NCBI GenBank assembly: GCA_002705265.1
Contig: PAHR01000004.1
Span: forward strand, 1-57,889
DNA from: Pelagibacteraceae bacterium
GTDB taxonomy: Bacteria; Pseudomonadota; Alphaproteobacteria; HIMB59
Length of the DNA stretch: 57,889 bases
Direction: 5' to 3'
Shown: positions 1-9,254 of the stretch, piece by piece
How positions within the stretch are numbered: the first letter of the stretch is position 1
Layout of the letters: each line of letters starts with the position of its first letter
Translations under genes and position numbers: made by a program
The notes under the pieces: model-generated
Told to the model about the DNA's origin: nothing
What the model saw: the letters and a program-made list of their open reading frames with translations, nothing else
Databases searched by the model: none

Positions 1-899
1 TAAATAAGAATAAAATAATATTTAAACTTTTACCAGTAAGTCTTCATAAATATATTATTCTTCTAAGATTAGATAGGCCAATTGGATTTATGCTACTTTT
101 TTATCCTTTAGCTTTTAGTATGGCTTACTCTACAACATTTAATTTATTTTTTTTATATTATATTTTTATATTTTTTATTGGTTCTGTGACTATGAGGTCT
201 GCGGGCTGTGTGATCAATGATTTAATAGATAGAAAAATCGATATTAAAGTATCAAGAACTAAAGATAGGCCAATTGCCTCCGGATCAATTAAACTTAAAG
301 AGTCTTTTATAATATTGTTTTTATTATTATTATTAGGTTTATTAATTCTATTTTCATTAAATAAAAACTCTATAATTCTTGGATTTATTATTTTTCCTTT
401 GGTTATTTTATATCCATTAGCAAAAAAATATTTTTTTATGCCCCAGTTAATATTAGGTTTGATTTATAATTGGGGTGTTTTTATTGGATGGAGCACTATG
501 GGTTTAAAAATCGAATTTAATGAAGTAGTTATTCTTTATTTTTCATGTGTATCTTGGACCTTAATTTACGATACGGTATATGCAACTCAAGATATAGAAG
601 ATGACAAATATTTAGATCTCAACTCCTCAGCAATTCTATTTGGAAGTTATAAAAAGCCAATTTTAGCTTTTTTGATCTTTATACAGTTTTTTTTATTAAA
701 TTTACTTGGAAGTTATCTCAATTTAGGTGTTTATTATTCTTTACTTATAAGCATAGTAGGAATTATTATAGTCTTAGACTTGTTATTCATGTGGGATTTT
801 TCCAAAACAAAATCATTAGATTTTTTCAAAAGAAATAACTTATATGGATTAATAATTTTAATTATAATTTTAATTAGTAAGAACTTTTTACATGTCTGA
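1..899 (+). CDS. ubiA: 4-hydroxybenzoate polyprenyltransferase, 5'-truncated by window edge
   Basis: UbiA attaches a polyprenyl chain to 4-hydroxybenzoate in the inner membrane, an early step of ubiquinone synthesis. The frame (codons from base 3) is open back to the window edge. The family motif LRLDRPIG lies before the first ATG at base 90, so that ATG is not the start and the true start is outside the window. Both Asp-rich prenyl-diphosphate/Mg sites are present: NDLIDRKIDIKVSRTKDRP and, later, YATQDIEDD. Most of the rest is hydrophobic helices, as expected for this integral membrane enzyme. The stop overlaps the msbA start by 8 bases, which suggests translational coupling. A closely related prenyltransferase is possible, but both motif spellings fit the 4-hydroxybenzoate branch well, and coq7 at 23186 shows the cell makes ubiquinone. 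Confidence 0.92.
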   Translation, partial: NKNKIIFKLLPVSLHKYIILLRLDRPIGFMLLFYPLAFSMAYSTTFNLFFLYYIFIFFIGSVTMRSAGCVINDLIDRKIDIKVSRTKDRPIASGSIKLKESFIILFLLLLLGLLILFSLNKNSIILGFIIFPLVILYPLAKKYFFMPQLILGLIYNWGVFIGWSTMGLKIEFNEVVILYFSCVSWTLIYDTVYATQDIEDDKYLDLNSSAILFGSYKKPILAFLIFIQFFLLNLLGSYLNLGVYYSLLISIVGIIIVLDLLFMWDFSKTKSLDFFKRNNLYGLIILIIILISKNFLHV

Positions 900-2616
900 A
901 AATAAAAAAAACTTTTTTAGAATTTCAGCTTATTTTTTAAATTATAAGTTTAAATTATTTATTTCTATAGTTTGTATGATTATAGCAGCTATTTGTACAG
1001 GATTTCATGCTTGGCTAGTAAAACCAGCTCTAGACCAGGTACTAATTAATAAAGATCAATTTTATTTATATTTTATTCCCGCGGCAATCTTAATTACAGG
1101 AATTATAAAAGGTTTATGCAGCTATGTACAGGTAACCTCATTAACTTTTATGAGTCAAAAAATAATCGAACTTTTAAGAATTCAGGTTTTTCAAAGAATA
1201 ATTAATCTTCATTACAGTTTTTTTCTTGAAAATAAAACTGGATCTCTAATTACTAGAATAACTACAGATACTTACTACCTAAATGGCGCCATGGCAAAAA
1301 CTTATACCGCTTTAATTAAAGACTCTTTAACGTTAATTGTTTTAACTGGAAATATGTTTTATCAGAATTGGAAACTTTCAATAATTTCTCTAATAGTTTT
1401 TCCTCTAGCTTCTATTCCAATAAGAGTTTTAGGAAAAAAAGTAAGGAATGTTACAAAAAATCTACAACATCAAGTTGGAGAATTAGCTTCAATATTAGAA
1501 GAAATTTTTAAAGGTGCTAAACATGTAAAATCTTTTAACGCTGAGGACTTTGAATTGAACAAATCCAAAAAAGAGATAGAAAATGTAAGGTATTTAAACT
1601 TTAAACAAGAAAAAGTTATTGCTAGGGCTAGGCCTTTTACTGAAACCTTGGGAGCTTTTGCTGCAAGCTTAGCAATTTTTGGAGGAGGATTATTTGTTGT
1701 AAAGGAGGGTATGACGGCGGGGCAACTTACAAGTTTTTTAGTTAGTCTTATGCTAGCTTATCAACCTTTAAAAAACCTAATTAACCTTAATGTAACTTTG
1801 CAGACAGGCCTAGGAGCTGCCTCTAGAATTTTTTGGATAATAGACCATCAAAATGAAACAAAAGATGGTAAAAAATTTATAAAAGATAAATTTAAAAAAC
1901 TTTCATATAAAAATATTTTTTTTAAATATAAAAATCAAAATAAATATACTGTTAAAAATTTTAGTTTAGAAATAATAAAAGGAGACAAAATTGCTATTGT
2001 GGGGCCTTCTGGATCAGGTAAAACAACTTTATTAGGTTTGTTAATAAGATTGTTTGACATAGAAAAAGGAGAAATACTTCTGAATAACTATAATATTGAA
2101 AAATTAAAATTAAAAAACTTGAGAAGTTTTTTTAGTTTAGTTAGTCAAGACACAGTTTTATTTGATGGAACTATTGAAGAAAATATAAGGTATAATTCCA
2201 AAGCAAACATAAGAAAAATTAATAAAGCTGTTGAATATTCTTGTATTAAAAGTTTTATAAAAGATCTTCCTCAAAAACTTAATACTAAAATTGGTGAAAA
2301 TGGAATTAAATTATCGGGCGGACAAAGACAAAGAATAGCAATAGCAAGAGCCATTATTCAAGAAAAAGATGTCATACTTTTAGATGAACCTTCTTCAAAC
2401 CTTGACTTAAAAACAGAATCTGAAATATTTAAAAACTTAGACAAATTAAAAAATACAACTCTTGTAGTGATTGCTCATCGACTTTCTACAATTCAAAAAT
2501 TTAATAAAATAGTTTTCGTTCAAAATGGTGAAATTAAGGAAATTGGTACCCATAGCATTCTTATGAAAAATAAAAAAGATTATTACAAATTATTTCAAAA
2601 ACAAAATAAAGATTAG
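892..2616 (+). CDS. msbA: Lipid A export ABC transporter (MsbA-type, fused permease-ATPase)
   Basis: This half-transporter joins a membrane domain and an ATPase and works as a homodimer that flips lipid A-core across the inner membrane. At 574 aa it has the usual MsbA length. Residues about 1-320 form the six-helix exporter membrane domain. The ATPase shows Walker A GPSGSGKTT near 370, the signature LSGGQRQR near 473, Walker B VILLDEPSS near 492 and the switch histidine in VIAHRLS near 525. The call as MsbA rather than a generic multidrug exporter rests on the neighbours: a DUF374 acyltransferase, waaA, lpxK and an LpxL-type acyltransferase follow without gaps. The start overlaps the ubiA stop and the stop overlaps the next GTG start by one base. 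Confidence 0.9.
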   Translation: MSENKKNFFRISAYFLNYKFKLFISIVCMIIAAICTGFHAWLVKPALDQVLINKDQFYLYFIPAAILITGIIKGLCSYVQVTSLTFMSQKIIELLRIQVFQRIINLHYSFFLENKTGSLITRITTDTYYLNGAMAKTYTALIKDSLTLIVLTGNMFYQNWKLSIISLIVFPLASIPIRVLGKKVRNVTKNLQHQVGELASILEEIFKGAKHVKSFNAEDFELNKSKKEIENVRYLNFKQEKVIARARPFTETLGAFAASLAIFGGGLFVVKEGMTAGQLTSFLVSLMLAYQPLKNLINLNVTLQTGLGAASRIFWIIDHQNETKDGKKFIKDKFKKLSYKNIFFKYKNQNKYTVKNFSLEIIKGDKIAIVGPSGSGKTTLLGLLIRLFDIEKGEILLNNYNIEKLKLKNLRSFFSLVSQDTVLFDGTIEENIRYNSKANIRKINKAVEYSCIKSFIKDLPQKLNTKIGENGIKLSGGQRQRIAIARAIIQEKDVILLDEPSSNLDLKTESEIFKNLDKLKNTTLVVIAHRLSTIQKFNKIVFVQNGEIKEIGTHSILMKNKKDYYKLFQKQNKD

Positions 2617-3269
2617 TGTTAAAAAAAGTTACTAGAATAAATTGTATTCAAGAAATTATAGCTTCCATATTGTATTATTTATTATCTTTAATTAAGATTC
2701 TTAGTAATTGGCAAACCATCAATCCAGAAGTTATAGAAAAAATAGCAAACAAAAAAAAACCATTAATAATATTACTTTGGCATAATCAAATTATTGGAAT
2801 ACCGTACTGTTGGAACATAAACAAAAAATTGTATAATATAGTTTCCGATCACCCAGATAGCAAACTAAGTGCAAAAGTTCAGAAAAAATACGGTTTTGAG
2901 TCTATTGAAAGATCATCAAAGAAACCAACTACTATTTTTAGAAAATTAATCGAAATAGGAAAAAAAAATGACTGTATATTTATTACACCAGATGGCCCCC
3001 ATGGCCCAAGATATAATGTTAATTCAAATATATTTAACTTAGCTAAAAAAATTAAAGCAGATATCATATTCCTTTCTTTTAAAACAAATAAAAAAATATT
3101 TTTAAAAACCTGGGATAGGCTAAGACTCCCTATGCCATTTAGCAAGGGTTATTATTATTGGGGTAAAATAATTTCAACTGAAAAATATAATGAAAAAGAA
3201 TTTAATGAGACAATTATTAAAAATTTAAATAATGGTAAAAAAATAATAGATGACTATTTTAGTTTATAA
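2616..3269 (+). CDS. DUF374-family lysophospholipid acyltransferase-like protein
   Basis: A 217-aa protein of the DUF374 family, related to glycerolipid acyltransferases. Visible motifs are LLWHNQIIGIPY near 52 (the H of the acyltransferase HX4D-like box), SDHPDSKLSA near 77 with the following IERSS, and ITPDGPHGP near 124, which are hallmarks of this family. It has one N-terminal hydrophobic segment. It starts with GTG overlapping the msbA TAG (TAGTG) and overlaps waaA by 20 bases, so it is translated as part of the lipid A operon. In alphaproteobacteria this family commonly sits with msbA and waaA. A role in lipid A or envelope-lipid acylation is inferred from that context. The exact acyl acceptor is not known to me. 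Confidence 0.85.
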   Translation: MLKKVTRINCIQEIIASILYYLLSLIKILSNWQTINPEVIEKIANKKKPLIILLWHNQIIGIPYCWNINKKLYNIVSDHPDSKLSAKVQKKYGFESIERSSKKPTTIFRKLIEIGKKNDCIFITPDGPHGPRYNVNSNIFNLAKKIKADIIFLSFKTNKKIFLKTWDRLRLPMPFSKGYYYWGKIISTEKYNEKEFNETIIKNLNNGKKIIDDYFSL

Positions 3270-4416
3270 TACCATTCAATTAGTTACATATCCTTTTTTA
3301 ATTTTTTATTTTTTAATAAGGATATTAATTAAAAAAGAAAATTATAATTCTTTATCACAAAAATTGTTTTGCAGTCAAAAAGAAATTAAAGAATATGATT
3401 ATATTATCCATGTATCAAGTATAGGAGAGTTAAATTCTATTAACTTTTTATACGAACATCTCTTATTTAATAAAAAAATACTTATTACCTGCTCTACACT
3501 AACCTCATATAATTCTGCAAAATCAAAGTACCCTAATCAGGATATTTATTTTTTACCTATTGATATGTTTATAATTACGAATATTTTTCTAAAAAAAAAT
3601 AAAACAAAGGTTTTTATTTGGATAGACTCTGAAATTTGGCCCTATTATATTTTTGCCTTAAATAAAAAAAACATAAAGACCTATCTTATTAATGCCCGCA
3701 TATCAAAAAAGAGTTTTAATAGATGGAAATTTTTTAAAAACTTTATTAGTATAATTGGCTCTAAATACGAGAAGGTATTTGCTTCAAGTAAACAAGATCA
3801 AGATAGATTTAGTGAATTATTTAAAAGAGATATTTTTTATTACGGCAATTTAAAATTTTATCAAAAAACTAATATTACAAAAAAAAATAAAAATATAATT
3901 TGTTTTGGAAGTATTCATCATCAGGAATTTAAAGATATCATTGATATTATTTTAAATATTAATTTAAAAAAAATTGATGAAGTAATTATTATTCCAAGGC
4001 ACCCAATTAATGCTAGAATACTTAAAGGAGAAATGATTAAAAGCAATTTGAAAAATTCTAAAATTAAAATTATTGAAGAAATTGGTCAAAATATAGAAAG
4101 TTATAAAAAATCAAAAGTTACCATTATGGGGGGATCTTTTTTTAACCATGGTGGACAGAACCCGTTAGAGCCAGTTTCTTGTGGTTCTTATGTAATAAGT
4201 GGAGGGTACATTCATAATTTTAATTCAATTTATCAAGAACTAATTAAAGAAAATCTTTGTCATATTTCTAAAGGTGGTGACAATGATTTATTAGCTAGTT
4301 ATATTGGGGGTTTAATGTCAATAGAAGAATTAATGAATCAAGATAAAATAGAAAAATTATTTAATAGCAAACTTAATAATTTAAACAATATTATTGATAA
4401 AATTAAAGATGATTAA
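3250..4416 (+). CDS. waaA: Kdo transferase, 3-deoxy-D-manno-octulosonic acid transferase
   Basis: WaaA (KdtA, glycosyltransferase family 30) adds Kdo to lipid IVA at the cytoplasmic face of the inner membrane. The 388-aa product has an N-terminal membrane anchor followed by the GT-B fold. Family motifs are HVSSIGELNS near 54 (conserved GE, catalytic Glu), DSEIWPYY near 124 and INARISKKS near 147. The C-terminal half has GGSFFNHGGQNPLEP, the typical nucleotide-sugar binding loop of the family. It is slightly shorter than the enterobacterial enzyme (about 425 aa), which fits the compact genome. It overlaps the preceding acyltransferase and, by 8 bases, the lpxK start. Whether one or two Kdo residues are added cannot be told from sequence. 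Confidence 0.93.
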   Translation: MTILVYNTIQLVTYPFLIFYFLIRILIKKENYNSLSQKLFCSQKEIKEYDYIIHVSSIGELNSINFLYEHLLFNKKILITCSTLTSYNSAKSKYPNQDIYFLPIDMFIITNIFLKKNKTKVFIWIDSEIWPYYIFALNKKNIKTYLINARISKKSFNRWKFFKNFISIIGSKYEKVFASSKQDQDRFSELFKRDIFYYGNLKFYQKTNITKKNKNIICFGSIHHQEFKDIIDIILNINLKKIDEVIIIPRHPINARILKGEMIKSNLKNSKIKIIEEIGQNIESYKKSKVTIMGGSFFNHGGQNPLEPVSCGSYVISGGYIHNFNSIYQELIKENLCHISKGGDNDLLASYIGGLMSIEELMNQDKIEKLFNSKLNNLNNIIDKIKDD

Positions 4417-5371
4417 AGCTCCCAAATTTTGGTACAAAGAAAATATTAGTATATTTTCAATAGTTTTATTGCCTTTAAATATATTGTGGATATTTGGAGG
4501 ATTAGTTAAAAAATTAATTTCAAAAAAAAGAAAAGTAAGTATCCCGGTAATTAGCATTGGAAGTGCTATTATTGGTGGATCAGGCAAAACACCAACAGTT
4601 TTATTTATTTGTGATTTACTTAAAAAGATAGGATTAGATGCTCATATAGTCTCTAAAGGGTACGGGGGATATTACTCTCTAGCTAAAAAAGTTACAAAGG
4701 AATTAACTTATCAAGAAGTTGGTGATGAGGCTTTAATGATGTCATCTTATCACACTACTTGGGTAGCAAAAAATAAATATCAAGGTTGTAGAATGGCTGA
4801 AAAAGATGGAGCAGATGTAGTCGTATTAGATGACGGTCTTCAAAATTCAAGTATATTAAAAAATTTTTCAATTTATGTATTTGATGGAATTCAAAAATTT
4901 GGAAATAAATTTTTAGTACCAGCTGGACCTTTAAGAGAGAATGTTAAAAAAGCTTTATCTAAATGCTCTATAGTATTCCAAATAAATGAAGATGAAGTTA
5001 TGAATGAATTTAAAGATAAATTTCAATGTTTTGCAAAATATAAACTTGAAGAAAAACATCATTTATTAGATAAAAACATTATTGCTTTTGCAGGATTAGG
5101 TTTTAATAAAAAATTTTTCGATCAACTTAAGAGTTACGGATTTAAAGTTATAAAAACTGTAGATTTTCCTGATCATCATAAATATTCAGTAGAAGATATA
5201 TATAGTCTCTTAGATATAGCAAATACAATTGATGCTCATTTATTAACAACAGAAAAAGACCATATTAGAATTCCTAAAGATTTTAAAAAATCTATTAATT
5301 TTATTAAAGGACGTATTGAGTTAGAAAGCGAAGATGATTTGATACAGCAATTGAAGAAAAATATTGCTTAA
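4409..5371 (+). CDS. lpxK: Tetraacyldisaccharide 4'-kinase
   Basis: LpxK phosphorylates the 4' position of the tetraacyl disaccharide to make lipid IVA. The chosen ATG at 4409 gives the family-typical N-terminus MIKAPKFW and overlaps the waaA stop by 8 bases; an in-frame TTG at 4394 would add five residues. The P-loop is IGGSGKTP near residue 56, followed by VSKGYGG and DDGLQN, which are diagnostic of LpxK. The length (320 aa) matches the family. The stop overlaps the TTG start of the downstream acyltransferase by 8 bases. In classical biochemistry LpxK acts before WaaA; their reversed order here does not matter within an operon. Confidence 0.94.
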   Translation: MIKAPKFWYKENISIFSIVLLPLNILWIFGGLVKKLISKKRKVSIPVISIGSAIIGGSGKTPTVLFICDLLKKIGLDAHIVSKGYGGYYSLAKKVTKELTYQEVGDEALMMSSYHTTWVAKNKYQGCRMAEKDGADVVVLDDGLQNSSILKNFSIYVFDGIQKFGNKFLVPAGPLRENVKKALSKCSIVFQINEDEVMNEFKDKFQCFAKYKLEEKHHLLDKNIIAFAGLGFNKKFFDQLKSYGFKVIKTVDFPDHHKYSVEDIYSLLDIANTIDAHLLTTEKDHIRIPKDFKKSINFIKGRIELESEDDLIQQLKKNIA

Positions 5372-6218
5372 AAATATAAATCATTTTATAGAATATTTAT
5401 TTTTTAAAATATTTCAAAAAATTTTCCATATTATAGGTTTTAAAAAAACTTCAATTTTAGGAGGTTATATATTTAAAATAATAGGACCTTATACTAAATA
5501 TAATAAAATTATAAAAAATAATATGAGTTTAATATCTAATAATAAAGATACATTGCAAATAGAAGTAAATAAGAATTTAGAACAAATTGGAAAAACTTTT
5601 TTTGAATTTTTTTTAATAAATAATTTAAATTATATAATTTCAAAAGTCACAAATGAAGATGTTTTAAAAAAAATTAAAAATGAAAATCAATCATATTTAT
5701 TTATATCGGCTCATTACGGAAACTGGGAAATAACTAGGAATTACTTGGTAAACTATGGTTTTAATCTTCATTCTATATATAGACATGCAAATAATAAATT
5801 CATTGAAAATGAAATACAAAATATTAGAAAAATGTCTGGGTCATATTTTTATAAAAAAGGTAAAGAAAGTGCTAAAAATATGATTAAGGCAATTAAAAAC
5901 AATAACCATTTGGCAATACTAATTGATCAAAAAGATAACAGTGGCGATGATATTAACTTTTTTGACAAACAAGCTAAGACTAATACTGGATTTGCCTCTT
6001 TAGCCTTAAAATATAAAAAAAATATTTGTCCAATTAGGTCTTTAAGAAAAAATGATGGGAGTTTTGAAATAATTATCGATAATCCTATTGCTTATCATAC
6101 TTTTAAAGAAAAATCTGAGATTGAACTTACAGAATTTATATACAAAAATTATATTGAAAAATGGATTTTAGAAAACCCTTCCCAATGGTTATGGGCTCAT
6201 AAAAGATGGGGCACTTAA
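5364..6218 (+). CDS. lpxL: LpxL/HtrB-type late acyltransferase of lipid A
   Basis: This protein belongs to the LpxL/HtrB/MsbB family, which adds secondary acyl chains to Kdo-lipid A. It carries the catalytic HX4E box SAHYGNWEI near residue 117 and the family-typical C-terminal motif PSQWLWAHKRW. The 284-aa length is normal. It starts with TTG overlapping the lpxK stop (the only start that gives a full N-terminus) and closes the lipid A operon. The 3' end overlaps the convergent xseA gene by 4 bases. LpxL and LpxM cannot be separated by eye, so the symbol is for the family. Only one such gene is seen in this window. Confidence 0.85.
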   Translation: MLKNINHFIEYLFFKIFQKIFHIIGFKKTSILGGYIFKIIGPYTKYNKIIKNNMSLISNNKDTLQIEVNKNLEQIGKTFFEFFLINNLNYIISKVTNEDVLKKIKNENQSYLFISAHYGNWEITRNYLVNYGFNLHSIYRHANNKFIENEIQNIRKMSGSYFYKKGKESAKNMIKAIKNNNHLAILIDQKDNSGDDINFFDKQAKTNTGFASLALKYKKNICPIRSLRKNDGSFEIIIDNPIAYHTFKEKSEIELTEFIYKNYIEKWILENPSQWLWAHKRWGT

Positions 6219-7543
6219 TTTTTTTTTATATATAGTTCCCCTTCTTTAAATCTAATAGTAAATCCTTTTAGTTTTTTTAAATCAGATTTCTTTTTAATTA
6301 TTTTTTTTTTGTCTAAAATCAAACTGTATCCTTTGCTAAGATTTTTATCTATAGATGAATATTCAATCAATCTTTTGTAAAAAGATACTTTTTCTATCTT
6401 ATTTTTCATTTTAATATCTATAAATTTTTTAATATTAATTAAATAATTATTAATAAAAATATTATGGGCTTTTATTCTATTGAAAGGATTTGATTGGTTT
6501 AATTTATTGTAATTAATTTGAATTTTTTCTTTTTTTGAATCAATTATATTTTTAAATGTATTTGTAAGACTATTAATTAAAAAATTAATTTTTTCATTTT
6601 TTATAAAATTTTGATTAATAGATGTATTTAAGCCACTATGAAATTGCTTAATCCTAAATGAATAATTTTTATATATTAATTTAATAGATTTTTTTAAATC
6701 TAAATTAATTTTATCTAAATTTGAAAGTATCTCAATTTGACTAGGTGTGCATAATTCTGCTGCCGCGGAAGGTGTTGGCGCCCTTAAATCACAAACATAA
6801 TCTAATAAAGTATAATCAGTCTCATGACCTATTGCTGATATATTAGGTATATCAATTGAAAAAACTTTTTCTATAAGTTCAGTTTCGTTAAAAGGCATCA
6901 TTTCTTCTAAACTCCCTCCTCCTCTTGCAAATATAATCAATGATGGTCTTAATGAATTTTTTTCATCCATAAATAAATCTAAATATTCAACTAATTCTTT
7001 GTGTGTATTTTTTCCTTGAATTGTTACCGGACATATAAGTAATTTTGCTATTGGATATCTAGAATTTACTCTTTGAATAATGTCTCTGACAACAGACCCT
7101 GTAGGAGATGTAATAATAGCTATTATTTCTGGATGAGTTGGAATTTTAAGCTTAATTTCTTTATCAAAATAACCAAGTTTTTGAAATTTTTTCTTTCTTT
7201 CTTCTATTAATTTTAATATAGATCCTTCACCACTATATTCTAATTGATCTATAATAAGCTGATAAGAAGACCTTCCGGATTTTGCATAAGTGGTGATTCT
7301 ACCAAAAAAATTGTATTCGACGCCTTCCTCAAATTTAATCTCTAATTTGTCTAGATTTCCTTTCCAACAAATACATAAAAGAACCTCATCTTTTTCTTTA
7401 ATAGAAAAATAAGCATGACCTGATTTTGCTATTGTAATTGGCCCACTTTCTCCTTTAACTTTTACATATTCAAAAGATTTTTCTAGAGTATTTTTAATTT
7501 CTAAGTTTAATTCAGTTACAGAATATTCAGGAACATTATTCAT
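6215..7543 (-). CDS. xseA: Exodeoxyribonuclease VII large subunit
   Basis: XseA, with the small subunit XseB, forms exonuclease VII, which degrades single-stranded DNA to oligonucleotides in the cytoplasm. The N-terminal 100 or so residues are the OB-fold domain (PEYSVTELN start, then GRITTYAKSGRSSYQL). The catalytic domain shows TSPTGSVVRDI, FARGGGSLEEMMPFN, AIGHETDYTLLD and LRAPTPSAAAEL. A long Lys-rich, coiled-coil-like segment follows, and the protein ends with SKGYSLI near the C-terminus. The length of 442 aa is normal. It is divergent from purD with only 27 bases between the starts, so their promoters must overlap or lie in the coding regions. No xseB is seen in the window. Confidence 0.95.
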   Translation of the reverse strand: MNNVPEYSVTELNLEIKNTLEKSFEYVKVKGESGPITIAKSGHAYFSIKEKDEVLLCICWKGNLDKLEIKFEEGVEYNFFGRITTYAKSGRSSYQLIIDQLEYSGEGSILKLIEERKKKFQKLGYFDKEIKLKIPTHPEIIAIITSPTGSVVRDIIQRVNSRYPIAKLLICPVTIQGKNTHKELVEYLDLFMDEKNSLRPSLIIFARGGGSLEEMMPFNETELIEKVFSIDIPNISAIGHETDYTLLDYVCDLRAPTPSAAAELCTPSQIEILSNLDKINLDLKKSIKLIYKNYSFRIKQFHSGLNTSINQNFIKNEKINFLINSLTNTFKNIIDSKKEKIQINYNKLNQSNPFNRIKAHNIFINNYLINIKKFIDIKMKNKIEKVSFYKRLIEYSSIDKNLSKGYSLILDKKKIIKKKSDLKKLKGFTIRFKEGELYIKKN

Positions 7544-7570
7544 AATTTCAGTGTATAGTAATTCAATATA

Positions 7571-8833
7571 ATGATTGTAATAGTAATTGGCTCAGGTGCA
7601 AGAGAACATGCTCTATGTAGATTAATAAATAAATCAAAATTATGTGAAAAAATCTTCTGCTTGCCTGGTAATTATGGAATTAGCAAAATTGCAGAATGTA
7701 TAAATTTAAGCTCATCTGAACAAATTATTAAAAAATGTAAAGAAATAAATCCTGATTTGGTTGTTATTGGTCCAGAAAAATTCTTGGATGAAGGTTTGGC
7801 TGATAAACTTAGAAAAGAATCTATTAATGTTTTTGGTCCAAATAAAGAAGCAGCCAAATTAGAATCATCAAAAGATTATATGAAGCTATTTTGTAATGAA
7901 TTTAAAATTCCAACTGCTTATTCTAAAACATTTGATAATTTTAATGATTCCATAAATTTTTTAGAAAATAAAAAAGGTAAAATAGTTGTAAAATATGATG
8001 GGCTAGCTGCTGGTAAAGGTGTTTTTGTGTGTGAAAATATTGAAGATGCTAGACTAGCATGTAGAAAAATTTTCGTTGATAAAATATTTTCTGATCAAAA
8101 TAAAATTATAATTGAAGAATATATAGAAGGTAAGGAATTGAGCTATTTTGTATTAGTTGACAACAAAAGCTATGAAGTAATTGGTTCTGCTCAAGACTAT
8201 AAAAGAATTGGAGATAATGATACTGGTCCAAATACAGGTGGAATGGGAACTTTAAGCCCAGCTCCTATCTTAGACTCAGAATTAGAGAATAAAATTATAA
8301 CTAAAATTGTAGAACCAACTGTAAAGGGAATTCATAAAAAATCTTTAGTATTTAATGGCGTAATTTTTTTAGGCATAATTGTTGATAATCTTACTAGTGA
8401 GCCAAAACTTCTTGAGTACAATACAAGATTTGGTGACCCTGAAATACAATCCATCTCTATGCGATTAAAATCAGATTTTTTAGTTACCGCTCATTCTGTT
8501 TCAACAAATAAACTTTCATATGCAAATATTAAATTTTATGATAACCAAAAAGCAATTTGTTTAGTTCTTGCCACTAAAGGTTACCCAAATAGTTATCCAA
8601 AAGGTACCGTTATTAGAAATTTAGAAAAATTTAAAAATGACGAAAGTTTTTTTATATTTCATGCAGCTACTGTTAAAGAAAACAATCAAATTACAACTAA
8701 TGGAGGAAGAGTTCTTTCTTTAGTAGCTATAAATGAGGATTACGAAGGTTGTAGGAACAAAGTTTATAAAATAGCTGATGAAATTGATTGGAAAGAAAAA
8801 TATTTTCGACTTGATATTGGTCTTATTGATTAG
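7571..8833 (+). CDS. purD: Phosphoribosylamine-glycine ligase (GARS)
   Basis: PurD joins phosphoribosylamine and glycine with ATP in the second step of de novo purine synthesis. The 420-aa product has the N-terminal nucleotide-binding loop VIGSGAREHAL, the ATP-grasp elements VKYDGLAAGKGVFV and NTGGMGTLSPAP, and EYNTRFGDPE with Mg ligands. The N-terminal, ATP-grasp and C-terminal hammerhead domains are all present, so it is complete and monofunctional. It is divergent from xseA and convergent with the downstream deaminase gene, overlapping it by 11 bases at the 3' end. Confidence 0.97.
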   Translation: MIVIVIGSGAREHALCRLINKSKLCEKIFCLPGNYGISKIAECINLSSSEQIIKKCKEINPDLVVIGPEKFLDEGLADKLRKESINVFGPNKEAAKLESSKDYMKLFCNEFKIPTAYSKTFDNFNDSINFLENKKGKIVVKYDGLAAGKGVFVCENIEDARLACRKIFVDKIFSDQNKIIIEEYIEGKELSYFVLVDNKSYEVIGSAQDYKRIGDNDTGPNTGGMGTLSPAPILDSELENKIITKIVEPTVKGIHKKSLVFNGVIFLGIIVDNLTSEPKLLEYNTRFGDPEIQSISMRLKSDFLVTAHSVSTNKLSYANIKFYDNQKAICLVLATKGYPNSYPKGTVIRNLEKFKNDESFFIFHAATVKENNQITTNGGRVLSLVAINEDYEGCRNKVYKIADEIDWKEKYFRLDIGLID

Positions 8834-9254
8834 ATATTCTTTTAATCTTAAAAAAATTTTTAATCGAATTATCTGCCTCTATTTTGTGTTGAATTAATTT
8901 TGGATTTTTTATGTTTTTTCTAGAAGGATTTTTATTTTCAAAAATATAATGTACCTCTTTAATTCTTGAAGATTTAATTGCCTCCAAACATAAATTACAA
9001 GGCTGCATATTAGTTATCATTGATAATCCGTCTAACCTTTTTTGCTTCAATATATGACATGATTTTCTAATCACTAAAATCTCTGCATGAGCAGTTGGAT
9101 CATTATTTGATAATTCTTTATTATGATCAAAAGCTATAATTTCAAATGTATTGGGATTGAATATTAAAGCTGCAACTGGAATTTCATTTTTACTTTGCGC
9201 AATTTTACTTTGTTGCAATACAATTTTAAAAAATTCTGTTAATGTATTTTTCAA
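8823..9254 (-). CDS. TadA-like nucleoside/tRNA deaminase
   Basis: A 143-aa zinc deaminase of the cytidine/deoxycytidylate superfamily. The zinc and proton-transfer residues are clear: TAHAEI (H56, E58) and PCNLC (C86, C89). The DPTAHAEI context, RLDGLSM before the Cys pair and IKSSRIKEV after it follow the TadA layout, so tRNA-Arg A34-to-I editing is the likeliest role. Classical TadA has PCPMC, so PCNLC is a variant, and a guanine or other small-base deaminase is the alternative. The start is a TTG at 9252-9254; no ATG is available upstream of the active site. It is divergent from the amidotransferase gene, whose ATG begins on the same base. Confidence 0.72.
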   Translation of the reverse strand: MKNTLTEFFKIVLQQSKIAQSKNEIPVAALIFNPNTFEIIAFDHNKELSNNDPTAHAEILVIRKSCHILKQKRLDGLSMITNMQPCNLCLEAIKSSRIKEVHYIFENKNPSRKNIKNPKLIQHKIEADNSIKNFFKIKRISNQ

